From Lycocorax pyrrhopterus obiensis (Eukaryota > Chordata > Aves > Passeriformes > Paradisaeidae): DNA of 64,000 bases. The stretch covers positions 434,001 through 498,000 of the forward strand of contig JACSVZ010000042.1 in the NCBI GenBank assembly GCA_014706295.1, written 5' to 3'. The translations under genes and the position numbers were made by a program. The notes below the pieces were generated by a model, which was given only the letters and a program-made list of their open reading frames with translations, did no database searches and was not told the DNA's origin. This document shows, piece after piece, positions 36,801-47,460 of this stretch. Position 1 is the stretch's first letter. Each line of letters starts with the position of its first letter.

Positions 36801-39769
36801 TTCTGATTTGTTTTTGAGAGGAGCAGCTCCTCACATGGTGGTTTTTATTCTGGTACCAGTAAGACCCAGCTCCAGTTCTAAGGCCAAGTGTTTCTGTCCT
36901 TGTGACTGAGAGGAAGAGCTGGGAGGATGAATCAGGATTTTATACCAGTGAGGCTTTTTGCAGTCTTCCACTTCTGATGTGAAATATTTGCTCTCCAATT
37001 CTGGCAGGTTTCTCTATGAAATACAACTCAACTCCAGCGTCAACAAGATGAGTGTGGATAACCTGGCAACAGTGATTGGAGTGAACCTCATCAGACCCAA
37101 GATAGAGGACCCTGCAATTATCATGAGAGGTAAAAGGGACTCCTGGAATCATTGGCACAGGAACACCTGGCATGCTGAAATACTGAGTTGCATCCACAGC
37201 CTCAAAATTAACGATTTTCTGTGGTGGAGCTGTGGATATAAGCCAGAAATGTGCCTGGGCACAGCGAGTACAGCCGTGTGTTTGTTAGGCTGTAAAGGTG
37301 TTTATGGTGACAAAACCCCCTCAGGAATTACCCTGTGTGTTCCCTTCGTGGAGTTCAGCCCATTCAAGAATTTGGTGAGGTCATCTCTGTGCTGCTTGGA
37401 GCAGGGAGGTATAAAATCCTTCTTCAGGGAACAGAGGAAACTCAAAGAAATGAGGGTATTCATCTGCTTTTACTCACTGCCTTTACTTTATTTGGCTTTA
37501 TGATCCTGCTCCTTGTTTTCCGCTCCATCTCCATTTTAGACACCAGAAAGACCAAGCAGGAAATCCAAGGGGTGGAAGAGATCCCGTGGCACTGGCTTTG
37601 CCCCTGACAATCTCTAATTCCTCCAGGCACGCCCCAGGTCCAGAAGGTGATGACTGTGATGATCAGTGACCACGAAAAGCTCTTTCCCCCATCCAAGGAT
37701 GTGCCTCCCTCCCCACCTGCCCAAAAAAACGAGAAGAAAGCTCCTGTCCCTCGCAGCTCCGTGGGCTGGGGAGCTGCAGAGGGCCCCACAGCGCCCAGAG
37801 GCTCCATCCAAAGGCAAATGGTAAGGACGGATCCCCAGGGGAATAATCAAACCTACATTTATTAAACGTGTGATTAATTGGGACAGGCTCTGACAGGTCA
37901 GTGAGCCCTAAAAACACTTTTATATAAACTGCTATTTATAGGTTAAAAAGCTGTATCTGTCATCCCTGGAATATTTACATCAGGAAAATGGTGTAGATAA
38001 ACTTTCCACTTTCCTGTGGAAAATCTGCTGTTCTGGGAAATATGAAAACTCCCAAAGCTTTCTGGCTAAACAGCCAAGCACATGAAACCTTTCCAGCTCA
38101 GGCTGGTGAAGGGAAAGCATTGAGGATTAAAGGCTTTGCTCCGAAGGAATCTCTGCAAAAAGTTCTTTTTAATGGTAAACACGGTGCAATTCAAAATAGT
38201 TTTTTATGGAAAAGCGTGGCCATTCCTCCAGCAGGCTCAAGTGTGCCCTTTGTAAACCCTGCAGTCACAGCAGTGGCTGTCACCTGTCTGCTCCCAGAGC
38301 AGGACGGGCTCTCCCAAAGCCGTGCTCTGTTTTACAGAGGGATCACCCCAATTACAGCAGCGCCCCTGACCCAGCTGCGAGCTCCAGTGTCCCCGGGGAG
38401 GACACGGAGTCCAAAGACACACTGGGAACGTGGAGAACACAGCCAAGGAAAAGAACTCAGACTTTACCTACGAGGAAATCTTTCCTGGCAGCGGCTCCCC
38501 CGGAGGAGAAGGGCAGCAAGGAGAAGAACGATGTCTTTGCCAGTGACTTTTGGAAAAGCAGCACGCACCCCGTGGGCTTTGATGGACACAAGAGAACGTT
38601 GTCTCATGATCTCTTTAAGCTGCTCGACCTCCACAGGGCTTCAGCCTACGACAATGTTCCCCCCTCCCAGGCAGAGAGTGGGGAAGGCAGCGGCTCCAGC
38701 CCCAGCCCTGCCAGCAGCATGTCCGAGAAGGAATTTCTGCCCTGCTTCAGTCCCAGCCACGAGCCAAAGGAACAAGCCAGTCCCACCAGCAGCCCTGCTG
38801 AGGACTCCAAACCCGAGCAGGAGAGCAGGGAGTTCCTGCAAAGCATGATCCTCAAGCTGGAAAAAGACATGGAGGCACAGAGAAATGAGTATGAGGGGCA
38901 AATCGAAAGGTAACTGCAGGGAGCTGCTTTCTGCAGAGTGGGAATTGTGCAGCTCGTGTCGTGACAGCAAACACTGCACAGATTTATTCACCAGTCATGT
39001 TATGCAGTATACAACAGTAGTGATTAGTGATAAATACAGCATTTACAGGCTGTCTGAAATCAGTGTGCTGTGCTGTACGAGCTGTGCTCTCATCGCAGTG
39101 GGTAATGTTGTGTCATTACAACGTTAATACTCCACAGCTCTTATCACATCATTGTGTGGCACTGCAGTGTTCCTGCAATAATTGCACTGTCATAATTCCT
39201 GTTATTACCACGATATCGGAGCATTATGCTCTCCAGAAATCGCCAGTAGCATTATTGCACCATTGGTTGTAACCATCAGCTCCACATATTATATTATATT
39301 ATATTATATTATATTATATTATATTATATTATATTATATTATATTATATTATATATTACATTTCTTATCCCATTATCAATGCACTTGTATCATGGTTATT
39401 GATTTATTGCATCAAGTTTTGTGGCCACTGAGGGGCTCAGGACAGCACCTCTGGCTTGTTTTGCTGCTTAATGACGCTGAGGTCAGGCTCCCTGAGAGCC
39501 GAAGGATTTTCCAGCCCTTTTCCAATCCAATCCTTTCATGCTCTGTCTCCCTTTGCAGTCTCCGGAGTGAAAACTATGAAGTCTGGGCCAAAGTGGTGAG
39601 GCTGAACCAGGACATTGAGCAGGAGAAGAAGAAGTCTGAGGAGCTGGAGCTGAGGCTGAGGAACGCGGAGCGCTCGCGGGAGGACCTGGAGAAGAAAACC
39701 AAGGTGCTCGAGGAAGAGATAAAAAACTTGACTAAATCCACGAGTAAAACTGGTGCCAAAACCAACTAG
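24746..39769 (+). CDS. ARHGAP25: ARHGAP25, Rho GTPase-activating protein 25
   Basis: This cytosolic GAP, best known from leukocytes, stimulates GTP hydrolysis by Rac and so limits phagocytosis and migration (family knowledge). Eleven coding exons join in phase to 658 residues; human has about 645. The N-terminus [14 protein letters not shown] matches the long human isoform. A PH domain spans about residues 44-150 ([13 protein letters not shown], then [11 protein letters not shown]). The RhoGAP domain spans about 158-350, with the arginine finger R199 in GIFRLPG, K236 in [11 protein letters not shown] and N319 in GVNLI all intact. A Ser/Pro-rich linker follows, holding RKRTQTLP and SAYDNVP. 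A coiled coil (about 565-655) ends the protein. Several introns carry CR1 or satellite DNA. It lies in tandem with CDS2 and convergent with BMP10. Confidence 0.95.
26240..26331. repeat. Tandem repeat, about 28-30-bp period
   Basis: GATTCACAATCCTTTTTGGG and a following GTTCGA or GTTTGA block occur three times with small changes. Confidence 0.85.
27084..27314. repeat. 23-bp minisatellite forming the exon 2 splice acceptor
   Basis: About ten copies of TGTCCCTCTGTCCCCACTCC plus CCG. The pyrimidine-rich strand is the ARHGAP25 sense strand. The last unit reads ...CTGTCCCCACAG, giving the polypyrimidine tract and AG of exon 2. The complementary strand carries regular runs of three to four G. Confidence 0.93.
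27315..27508 (+). CDS. ARHGAP25: ARHGAP25 exon 2
   Basis: Encodes [10 protein letters not shown], a Gly/Pro-rich stretch, then the first PH strands ([20 protein letters not shown] through DDAKPQ). Its acceptor is the last unit of a 23-bp minisatellite. Confidence 0.95.
27563..27956 (+). mobile_element. CR1 LINE fragment (longest in window)
   Basis: Sense CR1 3' region of about 390 bp: GTTGTCCAGCCTGGAGG, TTTAATTGTGGCC, GATATTGGGAAGGAATTCC, through CCATTCCAGAATTCCATGAT. Ends in the octamer-like terminal repeat. Confidence 0.93.
28492..28526. repeat. (ATATC)7 microsatellite
   Basis: Seven perfect ATATC copies. Confidence 0.95.
29538..29625 (+). CDS. ARHGAP25: ARHGAP25 exon 3
   Basis: Middle of the PH domain: [20 protein letters not shown] through FEIIP. 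Acceptor CCTAG, donor GTGAGG. Confidence 0.94.
30030..30149 (+). CDS. ARHGAP25: ARHGAP25 exon 4
   Basis: End of the PH domain, with [20 protein letters not shown] as the C-terminal helix. Donor GTAAAA leaves a one-base overhang. Confidence 0.94.
30607..30846 (-). mobile_element. CR1 LINE fragment
   Basis: Reverse CR1 lacking the terminal block: AACCTGTGCCAGGGCCTGCC, TTCCCAATATCCCATCC, GGAGCCCCTTTAGGCTCTGC, AGGTGAGCACCCCCAGCTC. Confidence 0.88.
31803..31907 (+). CDS. Candidate ARHGAP25 cassette exon (unconfirmed)
   Basis: A 105-nt open stretch between a CCCCAG acceptor and an AAAG-GTACC donor. Its phase (two bases in, one base out) exactly fits between exons 4 and 5. It would add 35 residues, [15 protein letters not shown] then a Cys- and Arg/Lys-rich [14 protein letters not shown], between the PH and RhoGAP domains. 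I know of no such segment in mammalian ARHGAP25. Chance occurrence is quite possible. Confidence 0.25.
32382..32589 (+). CDS. ARHGAP25: ARHGAP25 exon 5
   Basis: Start of the RhoGAP domain: [20 protein letters not shown] through [10 protein letters not shown] (arginine finger) to ERPSFD. A donor-like GTGAGT inside codes for residues needed by the fold and is read through. Confidence 0.95.
33856..33937. repeat. Direct plus inverted repeat
   Basis: GTGAAACCTTCTTTAACGTT occurs identically at 33856-33875 and 33918-33937. Between them TTAAAGAAGG (33894-33903) is the reverse complement of its core, so alternative hairpins are possible. Confidence 0.9.
34637..34696. repeat. Tandem duplication, 30-bp period
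   Basis: CTTGGAATGGGAGATGGGAG followed by AAGGGTTTT is repeated twice, nearly identical. Confidence 0.92.
35324..35456 (+). CDS. ARHGAP25: ARHGAP25 exon 6
   Basis: RhoGAP core: [20 protein letters not shown] through LEADETK, including the conserved Lys. Donor GTAGAG. Confidence 0.95.
35946..36075 (-). mobile_element. CR1 LINE fragment
   Basis: Reverse CR1 3' end: GTGGAATCCCAGAGTGG, GGTTGGAAGGGACCTCAAAG, ending at TTCCAGGGATGGGG. In ARHGAP25 intron 6. Confidence 0.9.
36107..36270 (-). mobile_element. CR1 LINE fragment, different subfamily
   Basis: AGGTTGGAAAAGATCCCCAA, ATCATCGACCATGACCCAGC and GGGATGGGGACTCCACCACT show a CR1 type distinct from its neighbour 30 bp away (a separate insertion). 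Confidence 0.85.
36383..36456 (+). CDS. ARHGAP25: ARHGAP25 exon 7
   Basis: Encodes [24 protein letters not shown] and splits an Arg codon at GTCAGT. Confidence 0.95.
37008..37129 (+). CDS. ARHGAP25: ARHGAP25 exon 8
   Basis: Encodes [30 protein letters not shown] through PAIIMR, including the catalytic-site Asn. Donor GTAAAA. Confidence 0.95.
37627..37820 (+). CDS. ARHGAP25: ARHGAP25 exon 9
   Basis: End of the RhoGAP domain ([20 protein letters not shown]) and start of the proline-rich linker ([17 protein letters not shown]). Ends on ATG before GTAAGG. Confidence 0.93.
38338..38909 (+). CDS. ARHGAP25: ARHGAP25 exon 10
   Basis: Large linker exon: RDHPNYSS..., [32 protein letters not shown], Ser/Pro-rich tract, then the start of the coiled coil ([20 protein letters not shown]). 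RKRTQTLP and AYDNVP are also in the human protein. Confidence 0.95.
38910..39558 (+). other. ARHGAP25: ARHGAP25 intron 10
   Basis: AT-rich intron with a (ATATT)13 microsatellite (39286-39350) and, before it, an unusually T/A-rich unique stretch. No exon. Confidence 0.75.
39286..39357. repeat. (ATATT)n microsatellite
   Basis: Thirteen perfect ATATT copies followed by a degenerate ATATATT. Confidence 0.96.
39559..39769 (+). CDS. ARHGAP25: ARHGAP25 exon 11 (terminal)
   Basis: Encodes the coiled coil ([20 protein letters not shown], then heptad-rich [14 protein letters not shown]) and the C-terminus TSKTGAKTN, stop TAG at 39767. Confidence 0.95.
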
Positions 39770-40230
39770 GAGGAGACACCCAGCTTTGCACAGACACAAA
39801 ATGCAGCTGCAGGAATCCACAGGAATTGCAGGTTCAGAGCCAGGGGCTTGTATTGTCCAGTGTCCTGGTACTGCCCGCAGGCTGAGTGGGACGAAGGAGA
39901 CCAGAGCTTAGAGGCCGGTTCATGCTCTGGACCAGGAAATTTCAAAAACATCCTTTAGCTTTTTTGGTGTGTTTATTTCTACTCCTCTTTCAGCTGCTCA
40001 GGTTACCTGGAGAACAGGCCAGCACTTCCTGCTGCTCAGTCAGAATGTCTTGCACTCAGAAGGTTGGGTTACGGACACGTTGTGCCTTTATAAAGAAACC
40101 AGCAGTGCCCCTCCTGCAGCTGCCTGTCTCCTTGCTGGAGGTATCCACGTGCAGAACATCCGTGGGTCCTGGATCTGGGCAGGCAGAGGAGCCCCAGGGC
40201 CCGGGGAGGCACCGCCCTGGGTGGTGGAGG

Positions 40231-40288
40231 TGCTCGCATCCATCACCCAGCTGGTTTGTGCTCGCATCCATCACCCAGCTGGTTTGTG
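40231..40288. repeat. Tandem duplication, 28-bp period
   Basis: CTCGCATCCATCACCCAGCT followed by GGTTTGTG occurs twice in perfect tandem. Confidence 0.93.
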
Positions 40289-41221
40289 CTCTCATGGGGC
40301 AGGACAAGGGTCTGAGATCTCCTGCAGCATCAGGAGATGCTGTGCCAGCCGCCCACACCACGGCTCCAGGCAGAAAACCCCAGTGTCACACAAAGCTCTT
40401 CAGTTCAGGGACTGTTCAGGTGTTTTAGGTCAGTGTTCCCCACAGCCGGCTGTTCCTAATCCAGCACAGCTGGCAAAGCTCAGAGAGCACTTTCACACAC
40501 CTGTGCTCAGAGCTCTTGGTGCAGGGGGAGTCCATCAGCAACTCCCAGCGCAGAAAACTCTGTGTTTTCCCTGATGGACAGACTTCAAAGGAGGACAAAT
40601 CTGGACTTATTTACTGCCCCTGCTTCGGTGTTTTGTCATTTCTGAAGTGCAGAACAGGATTTCCTCAGCCGGCCTGTGGAACCCTGGGTTTGCACCCCAA
40701 CGATGATGCTGGGGCTCTCCCCATCACTCGCTGCCATCAGCGCAAAGACCACCTGGACCCGAAGGTGTCCCTGTGGCTGTTCGTGACCTTTCTGCTTGTC
40801 CCCCACCCCTGCCAGAGTCGTCCTTCCAGAAGTACCACGGTGCTGCCGAAGCTTTTGGTGGAGGAAACAAAAATGCCAGGACTCTGGACAGTTATTTTCT
40901 TCTACAGAAAACCTTTCACTCATTTATTTGAGAAGGGGGAACAGCCCAGCCTAGAGCCTTTGTGGGGACAGGAAAGGGAAAACCACAGAGATCTGCAGGA
41001 GTTTTTGAGCAGGGCCAAGCACGTGGCTCTGTGCCGGGCACCATGAGGGGAATCACAACACTGGGCTCTGGCTACTGAGGACTTGGCTTTGGTGAGGCAA
41101 AAGTTCAGCTCCAGACAGGCTGCAAAGCTGTCTGCCAGGGAAAATGAACTGGGGAGAGAAGGGGACACAGAGGAAAATGTGGGAAACAAGGGGAGATGGG
41201 AGTGGGAAAAAGTTATTGTAG

Positions 41222-41227
41222 AATAAA
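41222..41227 (+). terminator. ARHGAP25: Candidate polyadenylation signal of ARHGAP25
   Basis: AATAAA in AGAATAAAAGTCAG, the first consensus hexamer after the stop codon. Confidence 0.5.
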
Positions 41228-44200
41228 AGTCAGTGTTGAGTATAAAGCACTTGCTGCTCTCAGCCTTGCTGGGGGCAGAGGGGACTGGTTTAGCCCTAAA
41301 ACTGAGCCCAGACTCAGATTCAGTTTGGTGCACTGAGCCCACCTTTGCTCAGCTATGGTTATAAAGTCTGGGGAAGGAGCAGTTTGTGAAAGCTGAGCTG
41401 CATTCAAAAGTCCAACCCATAAATGGCTCGTTTGACCTGTAGACCCTGACTCCAGGGGTTTCCTTTCCATAGAATCCCCGGAGACCACACAGCTCCTTCC
41501 TGTCCAGCCCACAAACCTTCACACCAGGGCGCTGACTGTTCCAGAGCCCCGGCTGAGTCTCCTGCAAAATCCCAGTGCCTTCCCAAGAACCCACAGCCGA
41601 GGCCCTCTGCTCTCCCAGGGATTGAACCTGAGCACAGGGTGTCAAATCCGACTGAACTGTTTCACATCTCAGCCTTGGTGATGGGAAATATCAGTGAGGA
41701 CCATGGTGAGGATCTGCACTGGGCCTGGACCTGCTGGTGCAGCTCCACAGCTTTGCAGAGGGGTGGAAGTCATGGAGAGGAGCCCCAAGGAGGGCAGGGT
41801 GGCCTCCACCAGGCTCAGCCACCCTCCATGATCACCCAAAGCTCCCCTTCCCGCACCTGCAGCTCCCACACACCACAGGAGCTGCCTTTTGAAGTCTCTT
41901 TCAGTTTCTTTCTGCTGCAAGTCCAAGTCCCCACCGTGGGAGCCACGACTTCCCGGCACTCAGACCGAGAGGTTCCAAATGTCTGCCACCATTTCACAGC
42001 AGCTGCTGCCATTCACGAGTCCTTTCTGTGATTTCAGATGACCTTGACAGAGCTGCTTCAGTGATTATTTAATTTTTTACCTCTGCAAGAAGCTCATCAC
42101 CAATCTGAGCGTGAGGCTCAGGAGTCATTAGGGAGAAACTTCTCTGTCAGGTTTAGGAGCAGCATCGTGAACATCTGGGCTGGAAATGCCACACGCTCCT
42201 TTCTGCAAAGATCAAAAGTATGAAGAGGCCAATAATTCCTTCACAGCAGACTGTAATGACGTGCAAAGGCTTGGCTGAGGCTCAGAAATCTCCACGACTG
42301 GGACAAGTGCACGTTATTTAAAATAAACTGCGCATTCCTCCGCTTCCGCTCAGATAGGCAAAACAGCCCCGTGGCTGCCGAGGATCAGAGGGACTCCTTT
42401 GAAGATATTGCACACATTAACATTTGCAGGGTTTATAGAGGTCATGTGTGAAAGAGAGACTTTCCAATAGAGGTCAGGTGGGCTGGAAATTCCTGAGAGC
42501 CTGGAGGGGAGAGAGACACGGGCACCTTGTGAGCTGCTGCTGCCGTTGGGTGCTCTCAGATAAAGAGGATTTCTTTTTTTTGAAGTGAGCTTTTTCCAGA
42601 GACAGAGAACCATGAACTGCCCATGCCAGAGCTGTGGAACTGCACCCTTTCCATCCCTGAGGGGGTGGGTGCCCTCTCTGCTCAGCCCAGAGCCACACCT
42701 GAACGCTGGCACTGCCCAGAGCCTGCTCTGGAGTTTCTGCACTTTCACGTCTTCTGCTGGAGACCCCACAACGTGAGATCCCCGAAAACTGACTGGTGCC
42801 CAGCCTACATTTCCTTCCTCCCTCTATTTCTGCAGCCAGGCCATGCAGATTTTTGGGGTGGGAGCAGCAGAGAATCTCTCCTGTTCCTGGGGCAGGGGCT
42901 GCTGCTCCTCTGGGCTGCGAGAGATGTTATAAACTCATGGCGGGGCTTTGGTGGCTTTTCAGCTCAGCAGGTTTTGGGCACTGACTCTGGATCCCCTGGA
43001 GAGGGTGATGCTGCTCCTGTCCTGTAAAAGCACAACAGACTGTCTACCACAGAGAGTAGAGAAAAAAGATCCTTTCCAGCCCTCTCCTGTAGGCTTGGGA
43101 ACCTCCAGAAAGGCATTTGTCACCCCCTTAACCCTCCCACGGCACCGTGAGGATGCAAGAGCTTTACCAAGGTGATAGCCCTGAGATCAGAGTGAGGATT
43201 TTCCTCTCCCTTTAAATGTGATATGGCTTTCCAAGTTAGAGCTGTTAAAGCACAGATCCCAGTGCATCCAAAAGTGCTAAATCACGCAGTGTGAGATTGA
43301 AAGTGAGATCCCTTTCAGGCCATCCTTTCAGTCCCCTCACTGCATTCTTCATGCTAGAACAGAAAGTCTCTTTTGCTCTTCTCAGGTATTTACTAAATAA
43401 ATGCATTTAGGAGTTCACTCTATTGTATCCAGGGGTTTGGTAGGCATGAGAGGCAAGAACATAAAATTATCCTTCCCACATTATTGTGTTTGGATCCCAA
43501 GCCAGTCACGCTTATTGTGACTTATCCCCTCATATTTATCAAAGTTGCGTTTTTGGCATGATAGGAACTTTCCTTTTTTAGCCTGGCCACTGCACAGAGG
43601 AGCACGTTGCTGTGGGAGGCGAGGTGGACGTGCGGGAAGTGTCCAGCCGTGGCTGAGGAGGCCCTGTCCAGACCCCAGGAGCAGTGGGAACATGTTGTTC
43701 TCCCCAGCAGTTTCAGAGTGATGCAGTCCATCCTTCCTTTACGTGGGAGCTGAAAGATACCCCCAAACCAGGCTGCTTTTGAGAAGAAACCGCTGCCAAA
43801 CTGGGGGTACGAACAACTGTTCAGCCAGGTGGGCAGGAAAAAGTGTCCCAAACGCTGGGAGCAGTCCCACTGTCCCGCTTTCCCTGTGTTTTCCTGCCAC
43901 CTTGCTGCAGCACCGGGATCTGCGAAGCCGCAGTGTCAAACTGGCCTGCAGGAAAAATAACCCGGAAAGCAGAAGCATCCTGCTAATGCCAGGGAACCTG
44001 TGGGCAGGAGGAAGCAGCTGGAGGAGCAGCGGCAAGAGCTGCCCAAATAAGCTCTTCCTTGGAGAAAATCCTCCTCTATTCCAGCCCCAAACCCTGCAAG
44101 TTTAGGAACTGTGAGCTGTTCAAGCAGGTAAATACCCTGAGTGCTGGTGTGGCGGACGTGGCACAGAGGCTCCAGCTGGGACTGCTCCTTCCTTGGAGAA

Positions 44201-46521
44201 TCCACGCTGCCAAAAGCTCCCTGCATGGGGATGCCCACCAAGGGCTCCCTTCAGCAGGAGTTCGCCCTTTCCTCTGCAGGAGTTCCCTCAGCAGGTAATT
44301 CCCACGAACAGGAGTGCCCAGCAGTTAATTGGGAATTGGGTCTCTTAAGAAATAAGGTTTACAACTTCAAATACAGAGGCAGGAATCTGGGTGTGATTTT
44401 CCCGGCCGTGGGGCAGAGCAGAGGCCTCGGTGGTGCTGCCACTGCAGGACTCCAGGGTGTGCTCAGCCTTTAGGAAACATCAGAGAGTTCCCCGAGATGA
44501 GCAGTAGAGAAGGAAATACTCTGTTTTCTCCTGAGGAAGTTTCACAAAAAGCCCTTTTCACACAGAACCCTGTCCCTAAGGTCTCCCTGTACCCCCAGCG
44601 TGGTGAGGGCACCGACGCTCCCGGCGCCGTCAGCGGCCGCTGGTGTGGCCTGTGAAAATTTGCTTTATCACGCGTAAAAACACGATGTGATATTTCAGCC
44701 CTCTTCACACAATGTCCCGATAACAGGGGCTGGAACAGGGCAGCGTTCCTGTAATCTCAGCTGGCCCCAGGGTTCGCTGTGTGCAGGGAGAGATTTCCCC
44801 CCAGCCAGAGGGGCAGGGGCCAGGCTTCGACCTCTGGCTAATGAAATGAGGATAAGTCTTGGCCTGGCACCTGCGTTCTGAGCATGTGAGAGGTAAATCT
44901 TTCCTTTCCCCGGCAGCGTTGCTGTGTTTCCTTCCTCGTCTCCCTGATAAAGGCTGGCTCAGGCTGCCATCCAGCCGGAGAGGCTCCCCTTGAGCTCCAC
45001 GTGCTCTGGGTGAGATCCACACTCAACCCCTGAGGCCAGTGGGGGTTTTGAGTCGTTTCAGTGACACCTTTACCCCGTGTGTCCCTTCCTGGAGCACCAG
45101 GGATGGATTTTTGAGCGCTGTCAAGTGTTCCCTTCACACGCATCCGCATTTCTGATGCCACTAAAAGTCTGGTGCTCATTTGAAGTGCTGAGAGCTCTAT
45201 GGAAATGCCTTTCCAAAAGGAGTCAGGAGGTCAGCCAAGCACCCCAAGGACAGTTGTTCCCAGCACAACAGCTACAGACAGCGCTGAGGAGTGAAAGGTC
45301 AAAATGTCCACTGGAAGCTGGAGTGTTGTCACACCCTGGGAAGGGATGTTTCCACTGGGGGAGTGGGAACATGGAGCTTCCTTGCTATATCCCTCCTATC
45401 CAGGGTAAAGAAAGCTCTGTAAAGTGTGAAAGGGGGATAAATCACATTTACGGTTCGCAGGAGACATGGGACACGTTTAGAAACTCATTATCTCCACAAA
45501 GTTGGATCTGTCCCCTCGCTGGCAGTGGAAGGGCGTTGGCGTGGGGTCAGGGATGGCACAGGGAGGCATGGAAAGGCAGCAGCAGATTAAATTGCTGTCA
45601 GCCACCCTGACCCGCTCCTGCTTGCTCAGGCCTCGAGCCCCACTGATGATGGCAAGCAGGATGGCTTTTAAAAATAAAATTGCAGCTGAGCCTTTGTTCC
45701 ATTTGTCAGCTGCTGAGAAATCAGAGGCAGGGAGAGCAGCCGGGGCAAAGCTCCCTCAAACCCATCCCAGCATTGGAACTTTGGCGTGGTTTGTACCCAC
45801 AGTGGTGCCCAGCAGGGCTCAGGTGCTCAAGCTTTGCTTCCCCTGCTTGAGCTCCCCATCCTCGCTGAGCTTCAGCACCAGAGCAAGGAACCCTCGTGGT
45901 CCTGCACCAGGATCCTGCACCCTGCAGAGCCTGGGCCAGAGCCTGCACCTGAGTGCTCAGTTCAAACCAGACTGATTCATTTGTCTGTCCCAGTGAAGGT
46001 CAGGCCACTGAGGTCTCACATTTTTGCTTTTCCAAAAAATACAGAAGTGATGGAGCCTTTGAAAATGCCTGCAGGGCACAGATGAAGCAGAGCCAGACTG
46101 AGACTTGGGGGTCCTGAATCCCAACCTACAATAAAAATACTTGTGATAATAACTTGGTCACCAAGGTTGACCCTTCCTTTCAGTAACTTTGGGCTGGAGG
46201 TTTGAGGCCAGAAGCATTGACAACATTGGTGCCCGTGGTGAAGACAGTGGTTTCATTCCCTAGGAACAATGATGCAGAAGCAGGAGGGTTATTGACAGGA
46301 GAGCAGCTGGGAGTGGGTAGAAAGGAGGAGTTCTTCATTCACAGAGGTTTTATCGTGTCCAGTGGCTCCCAGTCCCTCGGAGGCCGCTGTGTTCCCATGG
46401 GTGCAGCGTGCGGCAGGGCCCGGCCGACCCAGCTCTGTCCAAAGGGTGACTCCTCTGCCCTGCAGCCAGAGCAGGGGTTAATGCAGCTCTGGGGAGCTCG
46501 CTGAGCCCTCCTCGAAATCCT

Positions 46522-46556
46522 CTGCCTGCCCTGGAGCTCATTAGAGCTGCAGGCAG
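46522..46556. repeat. Inverted repeat / hairpin
   Basis: CTGCCTGC pairs with GCAGGCAG and, inside it, AGCTC pairs with GAGCT around an ATTA loop, with a five-base bulge CCTGG on one side. Confidence 0.8.
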
Positions 46557-47240
46557 TGCCCTGAGCAGTGTCAGGGCTGGCGTGTGGCAGCCCGGCCAAG
46601 CGAGGCCTGCTCCGCTCCCCTGCCATTAACTCCCCTCTCGGGGCACTGGGCTCAGCTCCAACGCGCTAATTAGGGCCCACAGAGGAAGCACAAGACACAC
46701 AATCAATATTATTGGGCCAAATTTGCAGCTGGTGTCAGTTGTCGATGGGCAGAGGAGTGGGAAAGAACAAGAAGTGATGGGAGGTGGACAAATCCTGAGG
46801 GAAGAGGAGGGAGCTCAGCGAGGAAAGCGACTGTGGATGAAAGCAGCTTGCTTTCCCTGCCAGAATAACATCAAAATTGGTACAAAGCTCCAAGGAACAT
46901 TCAGGATTGCAGGTTGCGTTTGCATGATGTTGCTATTCTGTGTCTGTCTCAGCAGCAACCAACTGCTGTGAGTCAAAATTGAGTCACTTCAACCCTTTTC
47001 AGCACCTGCATCAGCCCAGGGGTGAGTGTGGGCTCACACTCCTGCGGAGCCCTGCTTTAACCCGTGGGGGATTCAGTGCAGAGCAGGTGAGGAGCACAGT
47101 CAGGGAAAACCTGGTGAACCCAGTCCCAGATTGCAGAAATGGTACCAGGGCTCATTTTCCTACAGTTCATTTGCTCTTCTTCCAGTCCAGCTGGGTCAGG
47201 TGTCAGCCTGGAGGCTTCTCTGGGCTGAGCCGGGCATCTA

Positions 47241-47460
47241 AAATCAGGGAATCATGGAATGGTTTGGGTTGGAAGGGACCTCAAAGCCCATCCAGTGCCA
47301 CCCCTGCCATGGGCAGGGACACCTTCCACTGTCCCAGGCTGCTCCAAGCCCCAATGTCCAGCCTGGCCTTGGGCACTGCCAGGGATCCAGGGGCAGCCCC
47401 AGCTTCTCTGGGCACCCCGTGCCAGGGCCTCCCCACCCTCCCAGGGAACAATTCCTTCCG
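47241..47460 (-). mobile_element. CR1 LINE fragment
   Basis: Reverse CR1 3' end, well preserved: AATCATGGAATGGTTTGGGT, GGAAGGGACCTCAAAGCCC, through AGGGAACAATTCC. Confidence 0.93.

Larger units (their letters stand above)
39770..41245 (+). other. ARHGAP25: ARHGAP25 3'UTR (inferred)
   Basis: No coding signal after the stop. The first AATAAA downstream is at 41222, giving a 3'UTR of about 1.5 kb. It contains a 28-bp tandem duplication (40231-40288). Longer forms ending at AATAAA 42322 or 43396 cannot be excluded. Confidence 0.5.
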
